From NCBI GenBank assembly GCA_963676235.1, contig OY781044.1, positions 992,001 to 1,056,000 of the forward strand: a stretch of DNA of 64,000 nt, written 5' to 3'. A model generated the notes under the pieces. It worked only from the letters and a program-made list of their open reading frames with translations, was not told where the DNA came from and made no database searches. Shown piece by piece: positions 9,704-19,032 of this stretch. The translations under genes and the position numbers were made by a program. The first letter of the stretch is position 1. Each line of letters starts with the position of its first letter. The stretch is from JALNYB01 sp963676235 (GTDB lineage: Archaea > Thermoplasmatota > Thermoplasmata > Methanomassiliicoccales > Methanomethylophilaceae).

Positions 9704-10720
9704 TTATTCCTTTTCCTCTTCTTCGAGGTCTGTATCTACTGCCCTTTCACGGAACATTGTTCTGAGTTTAGTTATGAGAAGAGCTCTGAATTCTTCCATG
9801 CCTTCTCCCGTTTCAGCTGAGAAATGGATGTTTTCACTATCTGTGCGAATAAGATCTGCTTTACTTTCTGCGACAATGATCGGGACTGTTGTGAATCCTG
9901 CCTGAACAGAAGCAAGTAGTTCAAGCTGTTTGTCCATGGCGAATCCGCATGTTTCCGAAGGATCCAGGATGAATACCATTATATCGGTTAGATATCTGAG
10001 TGCAAGAACTGCTTGTTTCTCGATATCGTTCCTGTCCTCGAACTGACGGTCGAGAAGACCGGGTGTGTCGATGACTTGAAATTTTCTCCAGTCGTCTTCG
10101 ATATGTCCGATGACAATACCTTTTGTTGTGAACGGATAGGGTGCAATTGTGGGTGCAGCCGTGCTCAGTACAGTGACGAGTTTGCTTTTTCCTACATTAG
10201 GGAATCCAGCAATGACCAATGTCGGTACCTTGGGATCTACGGCGGGGAGGTTCCTGAATTTGTTCTTCGTTTCCTGAAGGAACAAAAGATCTTCACCTAT
10301 CTGACGTATGTATGATGAGAGGCGTCCGTAGAATCCGTTCTTGATAGAATCTAAGATCTTTGGGTCCTTTGTACGTCTGACCTCTCTAAGACTCTCGTTC
10401 TTGAGTTTTTCGACTCTGTTAGCGGCCCAATTCACAGCACCTAATGATTTTTTGTATTTGTCGATACCAACGGTGAGATCGACGAGTTCCGGAATAAAAT
10501 CTTCTCCTTTTTCCATTCTCGGGAACTTTTTGGTATATGTGTTCAGAGTGGTGGTAATGATATCTCCAGATGCTGTTATCTTTGCCAGAATTGTCTTCTT
10601 TTTACCATCTAATGCATCTGATCCGGTCTTCGTGATCTTCGATGCTCTATGATATGCTTTATCCATCAATTCCTCTGAAGTGAGGACTGTTGGAATCCTA
10701 TAATTCATTCCGGCCACCAT
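9704..10720 (-). CDS. NOG1-family GTPase
   Basis: Obg/NOG1-type GTP-binding protein, expected to act in large ribosomal subunit assembly. The 338 residues show an N-terminal helical NOG1 domain and then the G domain: G1 AGFPNVGKSKLV, G2 around PYPFTTKGI, G3 DTPGLLDR, and a less standard VAESKADL in the place of NKxD. The C-terminus is short and acidic. The first ATG is at 10720; the ATG at 10708 (MNYRIPTVLTSEEL) is an equally good start. It sits directly upstream of polC. Confidence 0.88.
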   Translation of the reverse strand: MVAGMNYRIPTVLTSEELMDKAYHRASKITKTGSDALDGKKKTILAKITASGDIITTTLNTYTKKFPRMEKGEDFIPELVDLTVGIDKYKKSLGAVNWAANRVEKLKNESLREVRRTKDPKILDSIKNGFYGRLSSYIRQIGEDLLFLQETKNKFRNLPAVDPKVPTLVIAGFPNVGKSKLVTVLSTAAPTIAPYPFTTKGIVIGHIEDDWRKFQVIDTPGLLDRQFEDRNDIEKQAVLALRYLTDIMVFILDPSETCGFAMDKQLELLASVQAGFTTVPIIVAESKADLIRTDSENIHFSAETGEGMEEFRALLITKLRTMFRERAVDTDLEEEEKE

Positions 10721-10799
10721 AATTACGGGATGGTCTCCCCTATAATAAATACTCGTGCATGCGAATGGAAGAGGGGTTAAAAAGTTTTCAAAGAACCTC

Positions 10800-11435
10800 T
10801 CAGGAGTTCACTTCTTTGAAGGTTGCCTTGATCAGCCACAGATCTGAATCGAGTGTCTTGTCTGCCTTCAATGCTGATGGGATTACTTCGTATGGACAGT
10901 TCATTATAAGCACACCGCCTGTCACCGTCCATGTTCCAGTATCCTGTCCGATCAGTTTGCATAGAGCGGATATATTAGCTTTGATTTGAACTCCCAACTT
11001 TACGTGAGGATATGATTTCAGGTCTTTTAAGATCTTAGGTGCTGTTAGTCCGGTATAGACGGTAATGCCAAGATAGATGTCATCGGTGATGACGGTTTTT
11101 GGTTGTATTCCGTATGGATTTTCCATATTGAATAGCAGGGATTCTATCTCTCCGACCAGGCATTTCAATCCGTCCTCTGCGAAGTCAGAATCTATAACAA
11201 TTGCTGCTCTGAATCCTACACACGAGGTAGATGATGCATCGGTTATGTCCAAAGAGACGAATACAGACGCTTCAACCAGACAGTCCGAGAGAATTTCTAT
11301 GCCTGATGTTATTGCGCGTTGCATGGCAACTTGGAAGAAGGCAGACAGGTCTTCTGTACTTATCAGGTTCTTCATATCGCCCATAGTCTTCACAGCCGAA
11401 TCTTTTAGGACCTTGATGATCTGGGTTTTCATCAT
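10800..11435 (-). CDS. Conserved-looking hypothetical protein, 211 aa
   Basis: No family recognised. The protein is 211 residues, has no signal peptide or clear membrane segment, and mixes helical N-terminal sequence with beta-rich segments such as ASVFVSLDITD and GLTAPKILKDL. It begins with two Met codons and overlaps the 3' end of the large lamin-tail gene by 4 bases in the ATGA manner, which argues strongly that it is real and translated together with it. A role linked to that surface protein is inferred from this coupling only. Confidence 0.7.
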   Translation of the reverse strand: MMKTQIIKVLKDSAVKTMGDMKNLISTEDLSAFFQVAMQRAITSGIEILSDCLVEASVFVSLDITDASSTSCVGFRAAIVIDSDFAEDGLKCLVGEIESLLFNMENPYGIQPKTVITDDIYLGITVYTGLTAPKILKDLKSYPHVKLGVQIKANISALCKLIGQDTGTWTVTGGVLIMNCPYEVIPSALKADKTLDSDLWLIKATFKEVNS

Positions 11436-14400
11436 GTTACCGCTGAGGACACGCCCCCGTTAGGCGAATCCTGCGATCCCTCGCTGAATGTCCAATCAGA
11501 TGCCCCGTCTGCAACTCTCTGCCAGGTGTAGCTGTCATTTGCGCTGTCGCTTTTTGTAGGTGTCTTATCCACCTGTTCGCCGTCGGTGTTCTTCAGTACA
11601 AGATAATCCCCGCCTTTCAACGAGGATGAGCTCGAATTGTTTAAGAATGTTCCTGGGAATACCACAATCATTCTTTCTCCGGGTTTCAAAACTGTGTCGG
11701 TTATGGTATAGACCTTAGTTTTGATATTGGATCCAGCACTCAATGTGTATCCTTCGAGATCTACCGAAGAGGTGGAGGCGTTGTAGAGTTCCGCCCACTC
11801 ATTTCCTGCATCTGAGCCAGATGGGTTGGATTCGAATTCGTTGATGAGGAGTCCGTGTTCGAAGGGCATGTTGAATTTAATGTCTATGCCCGCATCAAGT
11901 GACGCCTTCATCCCCGGGAATGGAAGAGGGATATTTGATAGCACAGTAGATAATCCAGGCACGTCAGAGAGACAGAAGTCTATTTCATTGTATTGAACGA
12001 GTTCTGGAAGGATGATATCGAATTGCACTCCTTTCACTACACCAGACATTGTGATCAGGTGTTTATTGGATTTCATCATTGGATCTATATCTGCATCAAC
12101 TTTCCAGCCTTTACCCGAAATGCTTGCGGAACCTGTTACGAAGGTCTCCTTCGTGGATCCGGATCCTTTTTGCTTGATGGTTATTGATCCGCTGATATCG
12201 AGATTATCGAAATCGCATCCAAGTGAGATTATGAGCAATGTCTTTGTATTGTTCACAAGTGTCGCTAATTTTGTTGTAAATGTCAGGAAGAATCCCATAA
12301 ACGAGAATCCGACTGTTTGTTTAGAGGCATCGATGCCCACGATGTATTGAACTGCATCAACGGCTGATTCAAGTATGGGGGAAATCAGAGCATCTATTGT
12401 GCTCTCTACCAGATCTTTTAGTTGTTCGAGAGGCTCCATAAGTGCATTGTAGAGGCGTTCGACAACGGCTGATGCATATTTCGCCACTTCCATGAGTGCT
12501 GAGCTGAATATGGACATCGCATCCATGATCATAGAGACAATCTTCCTCAAAGGTTCCAGCAGAGGAGATAAAAGGTCTATGAGAGCATTCCATATGTCTC
12601 CCCCGATAGTGTTGCTTGCTTTGTAATCCTTTACACCGGAAAGTCCCCATCCGCTCGCTACAACGATCTTCAACTGGACGCTGATATCTGCAGAATCGTC
12701 GATAGATGAGTCTGATATTCCCATGATTGATTCTAAGGTGCCTGCGCTAAATACAGAATATTTCAGAGTGTCTTTTACATCTACAGTGAATACAGTACAG
12801 AACGATGCTCCTGTATCTTCATTGAATCCCACATAATGCATGCATTCAGAAAGGTTGGAATTGGGCCCATTTATCTCGATCGATGGATTAGAGATGCAGT
12901 TCATAGATAGTTTTTCGGTAGAGTTGCTGCCGTCCTTATCTGTGAATTCGAAATAATCATATCCGGGAAGGTCTGTGAGTCCATAGTATGAGTTAACTTT
13001 GACATTTTCACATACTTCTTTGCATAATCCACAGATACGGTTTGTTATTCCGCCGTATTTATCCGCATCTTTAAGGCCATATTGAAGCGTTCCGATACAT
13101 ATGTCTTTTATGAGTCCACTTTGTCCTCCTGGCACTTTATTCATAGAATCAAAGGTAGCGACACATTTAGATATTGCCATACGATAGTTTTCAACAGCAT
13201 TTAAAACTTGATCGCTGGTCATCATTCCGTCAACAATCGAGGTTACGACAGTCGGGTCAAGGATCGTTCCGTATGTTTTATCAAGTTCGTCAATTACCGA
13301 TGTTGTAAGGATCGTTCTGATGTTATTTTCAAATATCGAAAGGCCATAGATAGTTTCTGCATTGTTGTTTATGACCTTGTAGATGGATGCGTAGAAAGGG
13401 TCTATTATATTCTGACTTCCGATAGCATTTTCCATGATCTTTTCGAATTCAATATCGCCGTTCTTCAGTGCAGATGTAACAGTTTTGGAAACCGTCTCCA
13501 AGAATGCTTCTGGGTCTGATGGGTTCACTTTAAATCTCACAGTTCCGAATGTCCCTGCTTGTCCGAGATTTACCGCGGCAGTGTTTATGATGCTTTGGAA
13601 CCATTCTCTGATTTCGTTGGTATCTGCCCGGTAATCGCTCTTAAAATTTGAGATTCCTTTGTAATCCATAAGGTCCACATCAGGATATGCTACTGATGCA
13701 GAAATGTTAGATATTGTGAGTTCCTGGGTCTTTTCTGAGACGGTTGTGGTTATTACTGATTCCGGGATATGCAGAGTGAAGTTCTTTCCACTGAGGAGAT
13801 ACCTGTAATCTGATACTGAATATCCACAGGACGACATTAGTTTCTCGATGTATGGGGCAGCCGAGAATTCGTTTTTGTGTGAGAAGAATCCTTTGATAGA
13901 GTCCCAGGCATTGTTCAAGCTGTCTGAGATCTTATCAACAAGATTCAGTATCTTGTTACCGTAGAAGTAATCGAACCATTTTAGACAAAGATCATCCAAG
14001 ACCGAGATCAGTGCTTGAGAATATATGGCAGAGATATCAATGTTTATGTATCCGTTATCTGCAATGAAATAATCTGCTAGATCTATGTATTCAGAATCTG
14101 GAGATAATCCGTTTGAATATATTCTGAAGTTTAGAAGTTCAAGCATCGACAGTGCGCTGCGATATGATCGGCCCACATCATCTTTAGTAAGAATCGAAAC
14201 AGTGCCCATTTCGCCGTATTCGGAAAGCGATCCATAACCATTAAGTACTCTGTACTGTGCCAGAGCTGTTAATTGATAGGTCATCATCTGTGCGAGGATG
14301 GAACCAGAACCAGTGATAGCATTCTTGAAGAGAGACCCTTGTTCTGCGACCAAAGGGAGGGCACAACTCCCGTCGGTCTCTATCGCTGTTGTTTTTACAG

Positions 14401-14896
14401 AGGAACCAGAATCGCATACATATTTGGCAGTGAAACTTCCGGTTCCTATTAGATATGACGGCGTGTATCCTTCAGTGAGTTCATCGGACGTTGTAAGTTT
14501 TAACGATTCTATCGCGAGCTTGGTATTAAAATCGATGAGTGTGACTGTCACACCCGAATCCATACAGGGGAATTGAAAATACATCCATTCTGAGGCTCTT
14601 TTTTGAAACGTATCTGCACGTTGTTCTAATGTTCCTTCAGTGGATTTGGTGCTTATGTCGAAGATTATCTCTCCCAATCCTTTTTTGACAAAGTTATCTG
14701 TACTTTCTATCGCAGTCCCCAAAGCGTCTAATTCAACAGTGATATTCTCTGTGTTGTCTTCATTTTTTTCGAGTTGAGATGTTATTACTCCGTAAGCTGA
14801 ACCCAAAATAAGAAGCGTTACAGCTATTATTGCAAAAGGCATATTGCCTCTGTTCGACTTTCTCAACGATATGATGGGTCTCGTGATCTTATGCAT
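11432..14896 (-). CDS. Very large membrane-anchored surface protein with C-terminal lamin-tail domain
   Basis: A 1154-residue protein. A basic N-terminus (residues 1-18) precedes one hydrophobic segment at about 19-40 (MPFAIIAVTLLILGSAYGVI), giving an uncleaved signal anchor or pilin-like N-terminus with the bulk outside. The middle is Ser/Thr/Asn-rich, with amphipathic helical stretches around 790-860 (repeated LxxLV/LLSPLLEPL patterns). The last 130 residues form a lamin-tail domain: LLINEFESNPSGSDAGNEW, LYNASTSSVDLEGYTLS, PGERMIVVFPG. In prokaryotes these beta-sandwich domains occur on exported proteins, often nucleases or adhesins; no nuclease motif is evident here. It is probably expressed with the 211-residue gene. 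Confidence 0.85.
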   Translation of the reverse strand: MHKITRPIISLRKSNRGNMPFAIIAVTLLILGSAYGVITSQLEKNEDNTENITVELDALGTAIESTDNFVKKGLGEIIFDISTKSTEGTLEQRADTFQKRASEWMYFQFPCMDSGVTVTLIDFNTKLAIESLKLTTSDELTEGYTPSYLIGTGSFTAKYVCDSGSSVKTTAIETDGSCALPLVAEQGSLFKNAITGSGSILAQMMTYQLTALAQYRVLNGYGSLSEYGEMGTVSILTKDDVGRSYRSALSMLELLNFRIYSNGLSPDSEYIDLADYFIADNGYINIDISAIYSQALISVLDDLCLKWFDYFYGNKILNLVDKISDSLNNAWDSIKGFFSHKNEFSAAPYIEKLMSSCGYSVSDYRYLLSGKNFTLHIPESVITTTVSEKTQELTISNISASVAYPDVDLMDYKGISNFKSDYRADTNEIREWFQSIINTAAVNLGQAGTFGTVRFKVNPSDPEAFLETVSKTVTSALKNGDIEFEKIMENAIGSQNIIDPFYASIYKVINNNAETIYGLSIFENNIRTILTTSVIDELDKTYGTILDPTVVTSIVDGMMTSDQVLNAVENYRMAISKCVATFDSMNKVPGGQSGLIKDICIGTLQYGLKDADKYGGITNRICGLCKEVCENVKVNSYYGLTDLPGYDYFEFTDKDGSNSTEKLSMNCISNPSIEINGPNSNLSECMHYVGFNEDTGASFCTVFTVDVKDTLKYSVFSAGTLESIMGISDSSIDDSADISVQLKIVVASGWGLSGVKDYKASNTIGGDIWNALIDLLSPLLEPLRKIVSMIMDAMSIFSSALMEVAKYASAVVERLYNALMEPLEQLKDLVESTIDALISPILESAVDAVQYIVGIDASKQTVGFSFMGFFLTFTTKLATLVNNTKTLLIISLGCDFDNLDISGSITIKQKGSGSTKETFVTGSASISGKGWKVDADIDPMMKSNKHLITMSGVVKGVQFDIILPELVQYNEIDFCLSDVPGLSTVLSNIPLPFPGMKASLDAGIDIKFNMPFEHGLLINEFESNPSGSDAGNEWAELYNASTSSVDLEGYTLSAGSNIKTKVYTITDTVLKPGERMIVVFPGTFLNNSSSSSLKGGDYLVLKNTDGEQVDKTPTKSDSANDSYTWQRVADGASDWTFSEGSQDSPNGGVSSAVT

Positions 14897-14983
14897 ATGT
14901 CATGATTTGTCGTTTTTATGCATATAACACGGACCTTACAATTAATATAACTCTCAATTCCGATATTTCAATGTTGATTACGT

Positions 14984-14993
14984 CTTTATAATC
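14984..14993 (+). promoter_or_regulatory. TATA-like element of the lipid operon
   Basis: ctttataatc is about 25-30 bases before the GTG at 15015, so transcription may begin at or just before that codon. Confidence 0.4.
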
Positions 14994-15014
14994 TATGAAA
15001 GCAAGTATTATAAG

Positions 15015-16673
15015 GTGTCAACAAATCTCCCAGTTGGTACCATGACTGCAACAATGCAAGATTATGCAATCAAAAAGGGCCTTCCGAAGCAGACAGGATC
15101 AGTTTGTCCTGAATGCGGAAAGTACCTTGACGCCACTCTTTTTGAAAAAGATGGCAAAGTATACATGGACAAAACCTGTCCCGAACATGGAAAATTCTGT
15201 GATGTTTATTGGTCTGATCTGGAGCTTTATCTTAAGGCAGAGAAATATGCACACGACGGAATTGGACTCTGTAATCCAAGCGATAAAAGCCTTGGACAGG
15301 GAGAGAATGTTCACATCTTCGTTGATGGAAAAAGGGTTGACATGCTCTCATGTTCAGCTCTTGCTAACATCGATCTAACAAACAGATGTAACATGAATTG
15401 TCCAATATGTTTCGCTAATGCTAACCAGGCAGGATATGTATATGAACCCGATTTTGAGACCATATGCAAGATGCTCGATGCACTCAGAGTCGAAGAGCCT
15501 ATAAAATGTACTGCAGTCCAGTTCTCGGGAGGAGAACCTACAGTATACCCGAAACTCGTTGAAGTGATTAAGGCCGCGAAAGATAGAAAATTCGCGCAGG
15601 TCCAAGTAGCTACCAACGGAATCGAATTCTCAAAGAATTATGAATTTTTGAAAGCATGTTCACAGGCTGGGCTTAATACCCTTTACCTTTCATTCGATGG
15701 AGTATCCGATGATATCTACATACAGGCAAGAGACAGAAAGATGTTCAACGTAAAGTTGAAGGTCATCGATAACTGCAGAAAATTAAAAGAGGATATCGGA
15801 AAATGTCCATCGATCGTTCTCGTACCTACAGTCGTAAAAGGTGTAAATGATCATCAGATCGGCGACATGGTCAAATTCGCATTTGATAACTCCGATGTTA
15901 TTCGTGGAATAAATTTCCAGCCAGTGGCATTCACAGGAAGGATCACGCGCGAAGAAGTTTCAAAGGGAAGATTCACACTTCCAGATCTAGTGAAGGCATT
16001 CGAAGAGCAGACTGGATACACTACCAAGGACGACTGGTACCCTGTTCCTGTGGTAGCACCTGTTTCCAGTTTTGCATCTATCCTGTTGGATCAAAACAAG
16101 GTCACATTCACTACACACCCGCATTGTGGTATTGCAACCTACATTTTCATGGATGGTGAGGGCAATGCTGTTCCCTTCCCCAGATTTGTTGATGTGGATA
16201 AATTCTCAGAGGGCCTCACAGAGATATGCGACAAAGTGGACAAGTCCATGTTCAAGAAGTTATATGTGCTCAAATTGGTGAAACTTTTGAATAATTGCGT
16301 TATCGAGGATAAGCTTCCTGGAGGAATGTCCAAGAAGCAGTTCGTTAATACCATCAAGGATGTAATGAGCGACAAATCAAAGAAGACGCTTGCAGCATTC
16401 TCGTGGAAGATGATGTTCTTCGGCGGTATGCACTTCCAGGATTCATTCAATTATGATGTCGAAAGGGTAAAGCGCTGTGCAGTTCATTATATTACACCGG
16501 ATTGTCAGGTGATTCCGTTTTGTGCATATAACGGTGGACCAGAATATCGCGAGTCGGTAGAGAAGAAGTTCTCGGTCCCCCTCGCAGACTGGAAAGCAAA
16601 GAACAAGAAAGAGGCAGCAGATCTCGAAGCGGCAATGATCGTTCCGGATGATCAGAAGCCTAATGCACCTTGA
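15015..16673 (+). CDS. tes: Radical SAM enzyme of the tetraether-lipid synthase (Tes) family
   Basis: A 552-residue radical SAM protein resembling the enzymes that join archaeal isoprenoid chains tail to tail to make tetraether or macrocyclic lipids. An N-terminal Cys region (VCPECGKYLD ... KTCPEHGKF, residues about 36-62) is followed by the radical SAM cysteines C125, C129 and C132 (CNMNCPICF), the GGEP motif in FSGGEPTVYPKL, and a C-terminal Cys-containing segment ending PDCQVIPFCAYNGG. Start is GTG 15015 if leaderless, or ATG 15042. A ferredoxin and a geranylgeranyl reductase follow at once, the same gene association as the characterised Methanosarcina acetivorans locus. Sister family members act on pterins, so the substrate is inferred mainly from context. 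Confidence 0.85.
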   Translation: MSTNLPVGTMTATMQDYAIKKGLPKQTGSVCPECGKYLDATLFEKDGKVYMDKTCPEHGKFCDVYWSDLELYLKAEKYAHDGIGLCNPSDKSLGQGENVHIFVDGKRVDMLSCSALANIDLTNRCNMNCPICFANANQAGYVYEPDFETICKMLDALRVEEPIKCTAVQFSGGEPTVYPKLVEVIKAAKDRKFAQVQVATNGIEFSKNYEFLKACSQAGLNTLYLSFDGVSDDIYIQARDRKMFNVKLKVIDNCRKLKEDIGKCPSIVLVPTVVKGVNDHQIGDMVKFAFDNSDVIRGINFQPVAFTGRITREEVSKGRFTLPDLVKAFEEQTGYTTKDDWYPVPVVAPVSSFASILLDQNKVTFTTHPHCGIATYIFMDGEGNAVPFPRFVDVDKFSEGLTEICDKVDKSMFKKLYVLKLVKLLNNCVIEDKLPGGMSKKQFVNTIKDVMSDKSKKTLAAFSWKMMFFGGMHFQDSFNYDVERVKRCAVHYITPDCQVIPFCAYNGGPEYRESVEKKFSVPLADWKAKNKKEAADLEAAMIVPDDQKPNAP

Positions 16674-16684
16674 GGATGAGTTAA

Positions 16685-16858
16685 ATGATAGTTGATGTAA
16701 ACAAATGCTTACACTGTGGCGGATGTGTAGGATCTTGTCCTACCAATGCTATTTTCCTGAATGATTTTGTTCTGGAGTTCAATAATAAATGTAGCAGATG
16801 TGGCAGATGTGTAAAACTTTGTCCTGTTCATGCACTAACTTTGGAGGCGAAACAATGA
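16685..16858 (+). CDS. Small 2x[4Fe-4S] ferredoxin
   Basis: A 57-residue protein starting MIVDVNKCLHCGGCVGSC, read directly from the DNA. It has two full cluster motifs: CLHCGGCVGSCP (C8, C11, C14, C18) and CSRCGRCVKLCP (C36, C39, C42, C46). It sits 11 bases after the tes-like stop and overlaps the reductase start by 4 bases (ATGA). It probably supplies electrons to the geranylgeranyl reductase and perhaps to the radical SAM enzyme. In M. acetivorans a neighbouring ferredoxin is needed for complete saturation of archaeal lipids by the reductase. Confidence 0.92.
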   Translation: MIVDVNKCLHCGGCVGSCPTNAIFLNDFVLEFNNKCSRCGRCVKLCPVHALTLEAKQ

Positions 16859-18045
16859 AGACATACACATGCGACGTTGTAGTCGTCGGAGCAGGTCCCG
16901 GAGGGAGCATGGCTGCGAAGTTCTGTGCCCAGGGTGGACTGCAAACAATAATGATCGAGAAGAAAGCCGAGATCGGAGCTCCACTCAGATGTGCTGAGGG
17001 AGTTTCTAAGAAATGGCTTCAAGAGGTCGGAATAGAGCCCGATCCTTCATGGATACGTGCAGACATGGTCGGTGCAGTCATCAGATCTCCCAGTGGCTAC
17101 ACATTCAAATTAGATGAGAGTAAAGCCGGTTCAGAGGTAGGATATGTTTTAGAGAGGCATTTATTCGATAAAGCCCTCGCAAGAGATGCAGTCAAAGCCG
17201 GATCAAAGATAATGCTCCGCACATCATGCACAGACATCATCAGGGAGAACGGCAAGCTTGTCGGCATCAAAGCAAAGTGCATGGGAGAAGAGATCGAGAT
17301 CCGTTCAAGAGCGATCATAGCAGCAGACGGATATGAATCACAGGTAGGTAGATGGGCAGGCATCGAAACAAAACTTGCATTGAATGACATAGATTCATGT
17401 CTTCAGTACAGAATGGTCAATGCAGACATCGATCCCGATTATTGTGAGTTCATCATCGGAAGATCCGTTGCACCCGGAGGATATCTTTGGATATTCCCGA
17501 AAGGAAACGGAACTGCCAATGTCGGTATCGGCATCATAGGAACGGAATGCAATAATGGTGAAGCAAAGACGTATCTCGATAAGTTCATCAATACCGATCC
17601 AAGATTTAAGAACAGCCAGGCTGTTGAGATCATGGGTGGATTCGTCTCTACGTGTCCAGGACTGGAATGTGCTGTTGATGATAATATAATCCTTGTCGGA
17701 GATGCGGCAAGGATAATAGATCCGATCACAGGTGGAGGTATCTGTCATGCATGCAGGACCGGAATGTACGCAGGTAAAGTATTGACCGAGTGCGCAAAGA
17801 CCGGAGATTTCTCTAAGAAAGCACTCATGCCTTATGAGAAGATGTGGCGTGATAGGATGGAAGATAAGCTCTATAGGAACTGGATGGCTAAGGAGAGACT
17901 TGCAACACTCGACGATGAAACTATCGATGAGGTTGTGAAACTCATATCCGGGTCTGATATCAAGGAAGTCAATGTCTATAACTTATTGAGGGTCATAAAA
18001 GAGAGATTCCCGAAAGTAGTCGAAGGTTTCGAGGATCTGATCTGA
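16855..18045 (+). CDS. Geranylgeranyl reductase family FAD enzyme
   Basis: Reduces the double bonds of the geranylgeranyl chains of archaeal membrane lipids. The 396 residues begin with a Rossmann FAD site (VVVVGAGPGGSMAAKFCAQ, residues 7-25), followed by the E-rich KKAEIGAPLRCAEGV segment containing the conserved Cys, a PxGYLWIFPKG substrate-binding stretch and GDAARIIDPITGGGI, the second FAD motif, near residue 285. The frame opens earlier at 16798, but the ATG at 16855 places the FAD motif correctly and overlaps the ferredoxin gene by 4 bases. It is the last gene before a hairpin terminator. Confidence 0.93.
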   Translation: MKTYTCDVVVVGAGPGGSMAAKFCAQGGLQTIMIEKKAEIGAPLRCAEGVSKKWLQEVGIEPDPSWIRADMVGAVIRSPSGYTFKLDESKAGSEVGYVLERHLFDKALARDAVKAGSKIMLRTSCTDIIRENGKLVGIKAKCMGEEIEIRSRAIIAADGYESQVGRWAGIETKLALNDIDSCLQYRMVNADIDPDYCEFIIGRSVAPGGYLWIFPKGNGTANVGIGIIGTECNNGEAKTYLDKFINTDPRFKNSQAVEIMGGFVSTCPGLECAVDDNIILVGDAARIIDPITGGGICHACRTGMYAGKVLTECAKTGDFSKKALMPYEKMWRDRMEDKLYRNWMAKERLATLDDETIDEVVKLISGSDIKEVNVYNLLRVIKERFPKVVEGFEDLI

Positions 18046-18053
18046 AAATTTTT

Positions 18054-18078
18054 CAAGGTGGCTTCGGCCATCTATTTT
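18054..18078 (+). terminator. Terminator hairpin between the lipid operon and mevalonate kinase
   Basis: ggtggc-ttcg-gccatc with one G-U pair, followed by tatttttgttttt. It sits between convergent genes. Confidence 0.6.
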
Positions 18079-18093
18079 TGTTTTTATAACTAT

Positions 18094-19032
18094 TCAGTTA
18101 TATTCTATTTTTACACCGTCAACGCCTGTTGATACTATGTATGGGATGCCACCTCTCGACGCGATAACATCTGATACGATCTTTGGTTTATCGGTAAGTG
18201 CTACCATGCATCCCCCGCCTCCAGAGCCTGTTAATTTTGCTCCATATGAATAAGGAAGGGAAGCATCTACGAGTTTATTGAGCTCATTACATGAGACTCC
18301 GAGGATCGAAAGTAGTTTGTGATCATATGTCATGAGTTTTCCAAGCCCTTCGACATCATTCTTACGAATCTTATCCATTCCTTCCAACGTGATATTTCCA
18401 ATCTCATCTACGATATCAGAAGCAAATTTGTTTCTATCTTTGTATTTTCTTACTTTCTCTACAAGAGGTCCAGTAGGTGCACGAATACCTGTGTATCCTA
18501 TTACGAATGTCATTTTTGGGACTTCTATCTTGGATATGTCCCAGGTTTTGTCATTCTTAGAAATATTCCAAAGATGATTCTCTTTAGAATTCGGAACATT
18601 AAGGGCGATTCCGTGTCCGTGAGCAGAAACAGAAGTGTCCATAGGACTGCCTCTGCCCTGAGCATAATATTCTGCCTCGTAGGCTTCTTTGGCTATTGAT
18701 TCGGGATTTAGTCTGAATCCGTTGAGTGCCCTCAATGCTGCAGAGAATGCAACAGATAATGCTGCGGAGGATCCTAGGCCTGAACCGGCTGGGACCCTGC
18801 TGTCGAGATTGACGGAGACAGGGATCATGTTGTGTTGTTCGATTATATATCTCATATGTGGGCTCGTACGAATGTCCGAAGCTTCATTGTTAATCCTGAA
18901 TTCATTGCTTCTGTGTACTTTTACAGTAAAACGTCTGTCTATAGCAAGGGCTATGGCAGGTTTTCCGTAAACCACGGCATGTTCACCTAAGATGACGAAT
19001 TTGCTGGGTGCCGAAACAGTTACATCGTTCAT
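18094..19032 (-). CDS. mvk: Mevalonate kinase
   Basis: GHMP-family kinase making mevalonate 5-phosphate for isoprenoid lipid synthesis. The 312 residues show the three GHMP motifs in order: GEHAVVYGKPAIALAI (residues 17-32), the ATP-binding PAGSGLGSSAALSVAF (about 81-96) and KLTGSGGGGCMVAL near the C-terminus. Its start overlaps the stop of the preceding 174-residue gene by 4 bases, so the two share a transcript. It faces the lipid operon convergently, which puts isoprenoid supply next to chain maturation. Confidence 0.95.
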   Translation of the reverse strand: MNDVTVSAPSKFVILGEHAVVYGKPAIALAIDRRFTVKVHRSNEFRINNEASDIRTSPHMRYIIEQHNMIPVSVNLDSRVPAGSGLGSSAALSVAFSAALRALNGFRLNPESIAKEAYEAEYYAQGRGSPMDTSVSAHGHGIALNVPNSKENHLWNISKNDKTWDISKIEVPKMTFVIGYTGIRAPTGPLVEKVRKYKDRNKFASDIVDEIGNITLEGMDKIRKNDVEGLGKLMTYDHKLLSILGVSCNELNKLVDASLPYSYGAKLTGSGGGGCMVALTDKPKIVSDVIASRGGIPYIVSTGVDGVKIEYN

